Assembly (NCBI RefSeq): GCF_030247195.1
Contig: NC_080672.1
Span: 248,895,709-248,959,708 of the forward strand
DNA: 64,000 nt
Direction of reading: 5' to 3'
Source of the DNA: Topomyia yanbarensis
Taxonomy: Eukaryota; Arthropoda; Insecta; Diptera; Culicidae
In this document: positions 22,574 to 32,324 of the stretch, piece by piece
Layout of the letters: each line of letters begins with the position of its first letter
Position numbering within the stretch: the first letter of the stretch is position 1
Program-made: the position numbers and the translations under genes
Notes under the pieces: generated by a model
What the model saw: the letters and a program-made list of their open reading frames with translations, nothing else
Told to the model about the DNA's origin: nothing
Database searches by the model: none

Positions 22574-25487
22574 TGGCTGTTCGGCCATCTATGGGAGCTG
22601 TCCATCAATGTCAGCTTCTTTCTCCGAACAGCCTAGATAAGCCGTGTAGTGTCGGTAGTGGTTGTTTCAACCGGCTAAGAATTACACTACGGACTACCTG
22701 TTCCGGTGGTAACACCAAACAGGGAACCCCAATTCCATAGTGTCATGCGACCCGTGCTATGTGTAAAATTGTTGAGGGGGTTTAAAATATTCTCAATGGC
22801 GAACGGAGTCTGGGAAGAGCCGGGCGAACTCCCCAGTAACTGGCTGTGGTCCACTAGGAGGTTGATAACTCTATTATCTTTCTCCGGACAAAACCAGCCT
22901 AGAGGCCGCGTGGCATCCGGTGGGTTTGAAGTATGTCAGTTATGGAAATAACTGTCAAATTCATTCACAAAGGTGGCCGCGTCACTTATGAGGAGGCAAA
23001 GAGCTTTAGACCGATCAGTCTGACCTCCTTCCTTCTCAAATCAGTGGAACGTTTAATCGACCACTACATTCGGGATGATAGCTTGGGCGAGCACCCGCTG
23101 CATGCAATGCAACATGCATATCAGCGGGGGAAGTCTACTACCACCCTGTTACGCAATGTTGTCTACAACATTGAAAAAGCTTTTTCACAAAAGCAATCAA
23201 GTTTAGGAGTTTTTCTCGATATTGAAGGTGCTTTTGACAACGTGTCTTTCGAATCCATTTTGGAAGCAGCACGAGATCATGGAGTACCTTCATATATTAC
23301 GAACTGGATACACGCAATGCTTAGCAACCGACATCTGTGCTCATCGTTAAGACAAGTAGAGATGAGGAAACTGAGTGTCTGCGGATGTCCTCAAGGTGGT
23401 GTGCTGTCACCACTTCTATGGAACCTTGTCGCCGATAGCTTGTTGAGAAAACTAAATGAGCTTGGGTTTCCGACGTATAGTTTCGCCGATGATTATCATA
23501 TAATGATCACCGGTATTTGCATTAACACACTTTTTGATTTGATGCAACAAGCCTTATGTGTTGTTGAGCGGTGGTGTCTTCATGTTAGACTATCAGTTAA
23601 TCCAAATAAAACCTCAATGGTGCTTTTCACGCAACGAAGGATTACAACCGGAGCTCATCCATTGCAGTTTTTTTGACTCTGAAATTATTGTCGAAGATCA
23701 AGTTAAGTACGTTGGGGTAATTCTCGACTCAAAACATAATTGGACTGCTCACATCGATTTCAGGATCAAGAAAGCTTGCATGGCCTTTGGCCAATGTAGA
23801 CGGGCTTTCGGCAAATCTTGGGGACTCAAACCCAAGTACATTCAGTGGATCTACACAACAATTGTTAGACCAATACTGGCATACGGGTGCCTTGTTTGGT
23901 GGCAGAAGGGAGAAGTCATGACAATCCAATCAAAGTTAAACCATCTTCAGAGGATGGTCTTGATGGCGATGACTGGTGCGTTCTCGATAACACCTCCTGC
24001 TGCTCTCGAGGCACTCTTGAACATAAAACCACTACATGTGTTTCTGAAACAAGAAGCACTTTCTTGTGCATACCGTCTTAAGGTTACTGGGCTCTAGAAC
24101 AGTAACCCAATAGATCGTGTAACTAGCCACACAAGACTGTGGCCCCAAATGGTTACTTGGGATGAATGTTCACTTGCTCCCAGTGATCTTACACTCACAT
24201 GTAGTTTTCCTTTTAAAACTTTCAATGTGAGAATTCCTCTTCGCGAGGAATGGCTGTCTGGCTGGATGGAGCGACAACTTGAAGAATACGTAGTTTGTTA
24301 TACTGACGGTTCTTTGTTGGAGGGCCGAGCCGGTGCTGGTGTCTATTGTCATGAGATGAGATTAAACCAATCTCATTCGCTTGGTAGATACTGTACCGTA
24401 TTCCAAGCAGAAATCTTTGCGATTCTGTGTGGCGTACAATCCGCACTTCAACAGGGAATTTGCGGTAAAAGAATCTATTTTTGCTCTGACAGTCAGGCTG
24501 CCCTGAAAGCACTTAGTTCGGCAAATTCGAGATCGAAATTAGTAATCGCATGTCGAACTCAAATCGAAGAACTTAGCATTTCAAATGCTATCTACCTTCT
24601 ATGGGTACCCGGTCATTCCGGTATTACTAGAAATGAATGGGCGGACAAATTGGCTAGAGCTGGCGCTGCGACTGATTTCGTTGGTCCAGAACCAGTTCTA
24701 CCACTGTCAATAAGTTGGATAAAGCACAAGATTCGCTCTTGGGCTGCATTCGAACATGCCAACCATTGGCGTAGCTTGCAAACTTGCGTTCAAACAAAGG
24801 CTTTTCTGCCGGATGTGAGTCCGAAAATGTCAAGAAATTTGTTGCATTTTTCCAAGCACAACTGCAGTATTCTGGTCAGGGCACTGACTGGACATTGCAA
24901 ACTCAATTATCACATGGCTACTATTCAGCGCGCTGAGTATTATTCATGTGATCTTTGTGAATCCGATTACGGAACATCATATCATTTGATATGCAATTGC
25001 CCTGTATTAATGCAATTGCGCATCCGGATTTTTGGTTCTCCATACATAGATGAACCTATGTACAGAGAGCTGAAATTTAAGGATATGCTTTTGTTCCTAA
25101 CTCAGTGTGGTAAAGAGCTATAGTTTTTTTAGCCGTATTTGAATGACAATATCTCTTCGGGGGTGTTGTCGTTCTGTTATCTCAATTTCCCCTCGGGGGT
25201 GTTGATATATCCGCTCACTGTTTGAGTAGAGGTTCTAAATCCCTCCGGGGGTTGGAAGTTTTATTCCTGCTGTTGTAGCACCTGCAGATCGTTCAGCATC
25301 ACTCCGGGGGTGCAGAATGCTCTGTTTTAATTGTTCTGTGTCGTTGTTTTCCTTACCCCTAACCTTACCACTTCCCCAATCCTTCCCATCAGGAAAATGA
25401 TGAAAAGACGATTCTTGGCAAGGCACAAATTTCCGATCAGCATGGGGAACGTGCCATTTGAGCCAGACGCTACTGATTCCTGATTCC
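22574..25487 (+). mobile_element. LOA-like non-LTR retrotransposon, internally deleted copy
   Basis: The 5' part (22574-22930) reads as untranslated and possibly ORF1-derived sequence. It then jumps directly into the RT domain of ORF2, so most of ORF1 and the whole endonuclease are missing. After RNase H and a Cys-rich end the ORF stops at 25123. A 3' UTR with repeated 'cgggggtgtt'-type motifs follows, ending in two copies of CTGATTC and no poly(A). Identical 135 bp repeats abut both ends. RT with RNase H, the 'KSFRPISLTSFLLK' signature and a short-repeat tail fit the LOA clade (Lian and relatives); the Outcast clade is an alternative. Confidence 0.75.
22933..25123 (+). pseudogene. LOA-like ORF2 remnant: reverse transcriptase, RNase H, Cys-rich end
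   Basis: RT motifs are in order: 'KSFRPISLTSFLLKSVER', motif A 'VFLDIEGAFDNVSF', motif B 'CGCPQGGVLSPLLWNLVAD' and motif C 'FADDYHIM'. A 7-T run at 23668-23674 carries one extra T and breaks the frame. The frame then resumes with 'VKYVGVILDSKHNW' (thumb) and 'RPILAYGCLVWW'. A TAG at 24095-24097 interrupts it where 'GL-NSNP' suggests a Trp codon originally. RNase H follows with its acidic set in 'CYTDGSLLEG', 'FQAEIFAI', 'FCSDSQAALKAL' and 'HSGITRNEWADKLARAGA'. The end has 'CDLCESDYGTSYHLICNC', a C-terminal zinc-binding motif. RT would copy element RNA at the nicked target. No endonuclease domain remains, so the copy is dead. Only two lesions in about 2.2 kb suggest a fairly recent insertion. 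Confidence 0.8.
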
Positions 25488-25622
25488 TGCCAGTTTTTGG
25501 TCAAGTGGGTGAAATGAATTATAATTAAGCAATTGATGATTGATATGATACGATTCATTTAGTATACCAGTCTGTCCTCATAGTGTTTAGTTATCGTCCA
25601 TTCTGACTACTGGGATATCTAG
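25488..25622. repeat. 135 bp direct repeat, right copy
   Basis: Identical to 22439-22573 and directly follows the CTGATTC tail of the LOA-like element. Confidence 0.9.
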
Positions 25623-26015
25623 AAATGGCCGTTTGCCATTTACTTCAGTTTCTTGTGAAAACAGGATGTGTGAATTGTATTGGTTGAACATGTTTGAACT
25701 TGGTCCTTCGGGAGAATAAGATCAAATTTCCATCACAATATCGGCTCTCAATGACTGTGCCAAAAATTTAACGAAAAAACTAGCCTTTGTAGCAAAAGAA
25801 GCATGCAGAATTCTGTTATTTCCAAAAATAGATCAAGATTGATCACTGTGTGTAATCGTATTTGGTCCCACATCATGATGATGTCATGTAGGACCATGCT
25901 TTTCGGTATGTTGAAAGAAAACCAGAATGTGGTTGGGTGGTACTTGCATTGTGTTAATATGATGGCAAAATGTTTTGGAGTTTATTGCGTTGTATTGGAT
26001 GATGAATGAATTCCG
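25623..26015. other. No feature recognised
   Basis: Pre-insertion flank of the LOA-like copy. The minus strand may carry further decayed PLE sequence next to 26016 but I cannot align it. Confidence 0.4.
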
Positions 26016-26370
26016 CTAAATAGTCGCTATGTATCTTGCTAGTGCGTATGTCGTGGTTGTCCCCCCTGGTCGCAGGAGGCCGTTCTGGTATATGGGCTTT
26101 TGGTTGGCCATATATACTGCGGTGTAAGTTTCGTGATCAATTAATTTTAGTTGGAATAAACGTTGTACTATTGAATTGTTTTGTCGCTGGTATTTGGCTG
26201 TTGGGTTTGCTTTATGTTGTTCATATATATCCGGGTCCTTAATCAGCTTTTGCATTTTTTGATCGTACTCATCCATTTTCATTATTACTCTTCTGTTGGC
26301 TTTATGGGCTTTTGCTCTGACTAGATCAGGATTTGTTTTGTTGAAATTTTTGGTTATTAAACTGGTATTT
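26016..26370 (-). pseudogene. Penelope-like element: N-terminal RT region
   Basis: The minus-strand frame reads 'NFNKTNPDLVRAKAHKANRR', then 'MKMDEYDQKMQKLI', 'ANPTAKYQRQNNSIVQRLF' and 'LIDHETYTAVYMANQKP'. This follows the N-terminal order of PLE reverse transcriptases, where a cluster of Asp, Lys and Asn residues leads to the 'P-x-x-Y-G-L-P-K' segment. Here the latter is corrupted ('PIYQNGLLRPGG'), and the frame ends at 26016, so the catalytic motifs are absent. The preceding N-terminal piece lies at 30590-30850, separated by later insertions. PLE assignment is good; function lost. Confidence 0.7.
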
Positions 26371-26906
26371 ACACAGAACCTAATAAGGGGTCATTCATAT
26401 ACCACGTGGACCAAAAAACCTTCGTTTTTGACACCCTCATCCTCCTACGTGGACAAGCGACTTTCCTACTGTAAACAGTGGCCAATTTCAGGTATTTATA
26501 TTGTGTCGGACTGTTTTGATACTAGGTGTAACCTGAAGAATCCAGTAAAAACTTAGTTCAACGTTTGTAGGTTACCTTGGACATTTGTGAAAATTATAAA
26601 CATTTTAAAATTGTATGGCTAAAAGACAATTTTTTGAATTCACCATAATAACACGAAATTTAAATATACTTCACTTGGCTCATGTAAAATCAACATGACT
26701 TAAAATTCTAAAAAAAATTATTGAAAGCGATTCAGATTGAATCTAGTTTTTCTGGGAGCAAAATTTTGCTCGGTGTTAATTTCCACTGATTTTATGGCAT
26801 GAACAGAGCCTGTTAGGAGCTCTTTAAGTGTTGCACAGTTTTGGGATGATGTGAAGGAAAACATCAAACGCTTATGAAAATTTGTTTTAAGACCTCATTA
26901 TGAAAA
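26371..26906. other. Nested repeat debris inside the PLE
   Basis: Just right of the PLE frame is a TIR-like 'aaggggtcattcatatacca' (from about 26394) followed by 'cgtggacc', a motif shared with 39078-39103 and 57668-57690. The rest to 26906 is AT-rich without recognisable coding content. Confidence 0.45.
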
Positions 26907-27498
26907 ATCTGTTTTAATCCACCTAGCGGTGTAATTGTACCTTTCTCAATCATGAACACGAGAATGTTTGCGTTGTTTATATTCATTAAAAGCTTTCAAA
27001 TGCATATATTATATTTTATTATTATACATGACATGACAAATACATAAGAAAATAAATCATAATTCGAGTTCTAAAATTTTGCAAAAGAAAAAACAGCCAC
27101 GGTAATTTTGAACTGAAAAAGGTGCGAAATCGGCAAAGTCCCAAAGAGTCGATTTTTATAAAAAACAAATTTTTACGTGATAACATAAAATCTCGACGTT
27201 TCGTGCATTTTAAAGATGTTTGGCATCAAAAATACGAATTCGATTTCTGAAATTTCATGGGGTTTTGAAAAAAAATTGAGTTCCGGCTTATATGGGAATT
27301 TCATATGTGACCGGACGGTTCAGCCTATATTTCCGGAGCCATATAAGCGATCCGTGCGAAATTTTATAGACATCTGTGGGGATAATATAGCTATTATTTG
27401 GAACTAAGTTTGTGAAATCGGCCCAACCATTTCCGAGAAACTGATATGAGTTTGCTAGTTTTGAAAGATGGCCGCTTTTCCCGGGCACTTCCAGAACG

Positions 27499-28286
27499 GT
27501 CTATGATGGTCAATGTAGTCAACGAAAGTTTGTTTGGCCGTCGGTGACCTAGAACTACAAATTTAAGTTGTTTGAGACATTTTAGCGAAATTTTTTACCT
27601 TTTTTGCATTCATCGGAGTATCGGATTGAATCACAATTTGCTATGTGATCGCACGCCACAACCCGTAACTCCGGAACCGGAAGTCGGTTCGGAATAAAAT
27701 TTAATAGCCATTTACGGGGACGCAACATCTTTCATTTGAGACTAAGTTAGGTTGATTCGGTCTAGCCATCTCCGAGAAACCGATGTGACTGTTATACTGA
27801 ATTTGGATACTTCCGCCGGGGCTTCCGGAACCGATGATGGTGACCAATATGACCAAAAATACTTTGAATTGCTGTTAGTGACCTAGTACTACGTCTATGA
27901 TGGTCAATGTAGTCAACGAAAGTTTGTTTGGCCGTCGGTGACCTAGAACTACAAATTTAAGTTGTTTGAGACATTTTAGCGAAATTTTTTACCTTTTTTG
28001 CATTCATCGGAGTATCGGATTGAATCACAATTTGCTATGTGATCGCACGCCACAACCCGTAACTCCGGAACCGGAAGTCGGTTCGGAATAAAATTTAATA
28101 GCCATTTACGGGGACGCAACATCTTTCATTTCAGACTAAGTAGGTTGATTCAGTCTAGCCATCTCCGAGAAACCGATGTGACTGTTATACTGAATTTGGA
28201 TACTTCCGCCGGGGCTTCCGGAACCGATGATGGTGACCAATATGACCAAAAAGACTTTGAATTGCTGTTAGTGACCTAGTACTACA
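27499..28286. repeat. Recent 394 bp tandem duplication
   Basis: 27499-27892 is followed directly by a second copy from 27893, both starting 'gtctatgatggtcaatgtag'. The copies differ at only a handful of bases, such as 'catttgagactaagttagg' versus 'catttcagactaagtagg'. The duplication is younger than the module divergence in the surrounding composite. Confidence 0.85.
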
Positions 28287-29537
28287 AATCGAAGCAGTTG
28301 TGGTCACATTTTGGAAAAATTTTCACCATTATACATTCATTGCAGAATTTATTAAAATCGACATTTTCTACGTGATCGTACTAATCACCCTGTAATTCTG
28401 GAACAAGAGGTCGGATCCATTAGAAATTCAATAGCAGTCTATAAGAACGTTGCACCTTTCATTTGAAAATCGGTTCAGCCATCTCTGAGAAAAGTGAGTG
28501 AGATTGTGTTCGCGTACACACACAGACGCACATACACACACATACATACACACACAGACATTTGCCGAACTCGATGAACTGAATCGAATGGTATATGTTA
28601 CTCAGCCCTCCGGGCCTCCGTTAAAAAGTCGGTTTTCAGAGCAATTGCAATACCTTTCTATTGAGAAAGGAAAAAGGGGCGAAATCGGCGAAGTCCCAAA
28701 AAGTCGATTTTTATAAAAAAAATTTTTTCGAGATAACATAAAATCTCGACATTTCATGTATTTTAAGGATGTTTGGCATCAAAAATACGAACTCGATTTC
28801 TGAAATTTCATGGGGTCCCCACTTTGAAAAAAAACTGAGTTTTGGCTTATATGGGAATTTCATATGTGACCGGACGATTTAGTCTATATTTCCGGACCCA
28901 TATACAGCTATTATTTGGGACTAAGTTTGTGAAAATCGGCCCAACCATTTCCGAGAAACTGACATGAGCTCGTAAATTTTGAAAGATGGCCGTTTTTCCC
29001 GGGCACTTCCGAACCGTCTATGGTGGTCAATGTAGTGAACGAAAGTTTGGTTGGCCATCCTAGAACAGCAAATTTAAATTGTTTGAGAGACATTTTAGCG
29101 AAATTTTTACCGAAATTTTTACCACGTGGTAGCCGATTTTCACAAACTTAGTCCCAAGTGATAGCTATGCTATCCCCACAGATGTCTGTAAAATTTTGCA
29201 CGGATCACTTATATGGTTCCGGAAATATAGACTGAACCGTCCGGTCACATATGAAATTCCCATATAAGCCGGAGCTCAAAATTTTTTTCCATGAAATTTC
29301 AGAAATCGAATTCGTATTTTTGAAGCCAAACATCTTCAAAATGCATGAAACGTCGAGATTTTATGTTATAACGAAATTTTTTTTTATAAATATCGACTTT
29401 TTGGGACGATTTTACACCTTTTTGCTTTTCTCATATAGAAAGGTTATGCAATCACTCTGAAAAACGTCAACCTAATCCCGGCCCGGACGGCCGAGTGTCA
29501 TGTCCCATTCGACTCAGTTCGTCGAGATCGGAAAAAG

Positions 29538-29620
29538 TCTGTATGTATGTGTATGTGTGTGTCTGTGTGTGTATGTGTGTGGATGTGTGTGTATGTATGT
29601 ATGTGCGTATGTGTCAAATA
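29538..29620. repeat. GT microsatellite
   Basis: Imperfect (GTAT/GTGT)n tract in the composite repeat, counterpart of the CA tract at 10246-10316. Confidence 0.85.
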
Positions 29621-30019
29621 ATGTCACTCATTTTTCTCAGAGATGGCTGGACCGATTTGCCCAAACTTAGTCTCAAATGAAAGGTGCAACCTTCCCATCG
29701 GCTGCTATTGAATTTTGGATCGATCGGAGTTCTGGTTCCGGAATTACGGGTTTAAGAGTGCGGCCACAAAGAAATTTCTCATATAAACTATAGGAAAAAT
29801 TAAAAATAGAATTTTTATTTTTGATGCTAAATGTCTTCAAGGTGCATGAAACGTCGAGATTTGATGCAAATTCGAAAAAAAATTGACGATTCAATTTTTT
29901 GGATTTTGGCACATTTTTGCCTTTCTCATATAGAAAGGTTATGAAATCACTCTGAAAAACGCCAACCTAATCCCGGCCCGGAGGGCCGAGTATCATATCC
30001 CATTCGACTCAGTTCGTCG

Positions 30020-30085
30020 AGATCGGAAAAAAGTCTGTATGTGTGTGTGTCTGTGTGTGTCTGTGTGTGTGTGTCTGTGTGTATG
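30020..30085. repeat. GT microsatellite
   Basis: Imperfect (GTGTCT)n tract; the Cys/Val-rich open frames over it are simple-repeat translations. Confidence 0.85.
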
Positions 30086-30589
30086 TGGTTTACGGAGAGG
30101 GGTTACACCCCCCTCCTCTACTGTTCACTCCCCTCCCTTAAAAATCTCCTTAAATCACCCCTCAGACCACCACCCCATCCAGCCCTCATACCCCTCTCTT
30201 TCAATCCCATCATCTTTGAACCACCACTATATTACAAAGCATACCAATTTAAGCTGGGGAGTCGTTCGTTCATGGGACTTTCGCCCTCCTCACACACCAA
30301 CCCCCGCATGACAAAATGAGTTAGCAAGCAGATAACATTGATCTAATGCTGATTAGGCTAATGAAGTATGATATTTTTTTTCTTTCAAGTGTTTCACCGT
30401 CGACACGTAGCTCATCAAGTTCGTGGCTGGCAAGCCATTGTGTATAAGTGCAAAGTGTACTAAAAATGTAATGGATATTTCCACAATTATGTTGAACATA
30501 AACAGCCTCCGTGCCATAGTTTAGAGAAATGAGAAAGGCACAATTGCACCGCTAGGTGGATTAAAACAGGTTTTTATTTCTGCTTGTAG

Positions 30590-30850
30590 CACTTTTACTC
30601 GATGGAATGTGTCCTGTATATCTGTTGTGAATGGATTTTTAAAACCTGTTCATCATTTTGGAAAACTATCATGTAAATTGACTCGTCGATGTAATCAGCT
30701 CGTGTACCCATTTGAATGATTGTTTGATGTGAGAAGGAAACAGTCCTGTTTTTCGGCATTTCATTAGAAAGTAATTTTGATGTAACATGCTTCCCGACGT
30801 TCTGTTGTCACTTGCGAAACTTTTAAACAGTTGTAGTATGTGATGTCCTT
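30590..30850 (-). pseudogene. Penelope-like element: extreme N-terminal piece
   Basis: The minus strand carries 'NYFLMKCRKTGLFPSHI' with 'KQSFKW' following, similar to the 'FLxxCRKxxxFPxFI' opening common in PLE proteins. Decayed frames 'YIDESIYMIVFQNDEQVL' and 'VLQAEIKN' follow. The next residues of the same protein appear at 26370 beyond the 4.2 kb of inserted DNA. A pseudo-LTR-like segment lies just upstream at 30930-31050. Short and frame-broken, hence moderate confidence. Confidence 0.5.
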
Positions 30851-30929
30851 ATCTTAGACCAATTTGTGTGTAAAAAGAAGGTTGCGCATCAAAAGCCATG
30901 CTATTCATTTTCGAACGGAAATATTAACT

Positions 30930-31050
30930 CGAGAATGAAATGTTGCGGCAGTCCAGTTAATACTATGGCGTCGATACTTTTTAACCTAAGCTAATATTTC
31001 GATCCGAGGTTTCATCTACTTCAGGGCCTTTTATTATACAAATAGTTGCA
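30930..31050 (-). repeat. PLE-associated terminal repeat (pseudo-LTR), 5' copy
   Basis: Same orientation and clear similarity to 16465-16600 ('tactatggcgtcgatacttt', 'agggccttttattata'). It lies upstream of the PLE N-terminal piece. Confidence 0.55.
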
Positions 31051-31242
31051 CTTCCCTACATCAATATGCTAATATTTAAGAAATAATCAACAAGGTGATC
31101 AGTTTATTTTTTTCATTTTTTAAAACTGGTTTTAAACTGTGAAGAGTCGTTACAATTTTTTTCAAAAATTTCTGCGCCAGAAGAACCCTAGAACCCCAAA
31201 CTTTCGTTATTTTTTTCGTTCTGTTCCAAGCAATTTTTTTTT

Positions 31243-31254
31243 AAATTTTGTTTC
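31243..31254. repeat. Target site duplication of the I element, 3' side
   Basis: AAATTTTGTTTC, identical to 37598-37609; directly followed by the oligo-T that is the minus-strand poly(A) tail. Confidence 0.65.
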
Positions 31255-31674
31255 TTTTTTTTTTTCAATTTGTTTATTTGATAAGGCACGTATGCGTTAG
31301 CTTAAAGGTGCCATTTTTTCATTGTTTTACATTTTGAATTTCTTAAAACTAGGGGGTTACACATTTCAATATTATTTTGTTTTATATAATGAAACTAAAA
31401 AAAAACTTTACAGCTAACTTATACATATAAAAGAGGGTATAATATAATATTCGTAAGATTTGGGGGACGGGTCATTTTGTGTGTTCTTTGTATAGTAATT
31501 CACTTTATGATTTTTAGAAGGGAGATTGTAGGAGAAATTAATTATTAACTAAGCCGAACATTTTACAAGCTTATTAACTAGAAATAACTAGAAAGAGTGG
31601 TTCAAGATTAAGGGGAATTAATTAGGGCTATTTTAAAGTAGTGGTACTGTTGGGCATTTCTTAAAGAGATTAAA

Positions 31675-32075
31675 TATTGATCAACTAAAACTAAGCACTT
31701 AAGTTTTGGGAATATATTCAAGGGGAGAAGGGGGTGAAGTCATACATCTGTGTATCAGAGACATGGGAGGGAGGATGGACAAGGCTGAACGGGGGGGGGG
31801 GGGGGGGGTGAGATATAAACTTTCAGTTTCCGGCATCAGGAATTAACGGCCAGGATTACAGATTCGAACGGATTGATCAACTAACACTAGAAGATAGGGG
31901 GGCACATAAGTTTTGGGAAGATATTCAAGGGGAGAAGGGTTGAAGTCATACATCTGTGTATCAGAGACATGGGAGAGAGGGTGGACAAGGCTGAACGGGG
32001 GGGGGGGGGGGGATATAAACTTTCAGTTTCCGGCATCAGGAATCAACGACCAGGATTACAGATTCGAATGGATGT
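31675..32075 (-). repeat. Two ~200 bp tandem copies in the I-element 3' UTR, each with a poly-G tract
   Basis: The block from about 31677 repeats from about 31875 (offset 196-207 bp). Both have 'cattcatctgtgtatcagag'-like text ('catacatctgtgtatcagag'), 'ggacaaggctgaac', a G run (18 G at 31791-31808; 16 G at 31997-32012) and 'ttcagtttccggcatcagga'. On the element's sense strand these are C runs between stop codon and tail. Confidence 0.85.
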
Positions 32076-32324
32076 ATCAAGTATTGGGACGTCGGGCGGT
32101 TTTCCTCGAGCCGGCAGAGGTTCCTCCAGACGATTTCGTAGTACGGCTCAGATACGGATCGAAAACACGCCGCGTTGCGCGTGTGATGTTGTACTGTACG
32201 TCTCGTGTTGTTGGTTCATTCGACAGATGTTTTGTCTCGTCTTGGAGTCGTATCAAACCATCGTTGGGGTACGGTAGGCGGAAGAGGGCACCTCTGGGAA
32301 TGATAAGAGAAAAGATAGGGGCAT

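Larger units (their letters stand above)
26907..30573. mobile_element. 3.7 kb composite repeat with inverted ends
   Basis: The left end 'ctgttttaatccacctagcg' and the right end, its complement 'cgctaggtggattaaaacag', face each other. Inside, related modules of 300-400 bp repeat: 27110-27480 and 28668-29050 in direct order and 29110-29430 inverted. All carry 'tatgggaatttcatatgtga' and 'gaccggacg'. GT/CA microsatellites sit at 28505-28560, 29538-29620 and 30020-30085. 30090-30573 is an inverted copy of 9335-9835. No transposase frame was found. It interrupts PLE sequence (pieces at 26016-26370 and 30590-30850). It could be one large non-autonomous element or several nested copies. Confidence 0.6.

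Noticed and set aside
30039..30319. Cys/Val-rich and Ser/Pro-rich frames
   Set aside because: They start in a GT microsatellite and run through a non-coding dispersed repeat that also occurs at 9335-9835.
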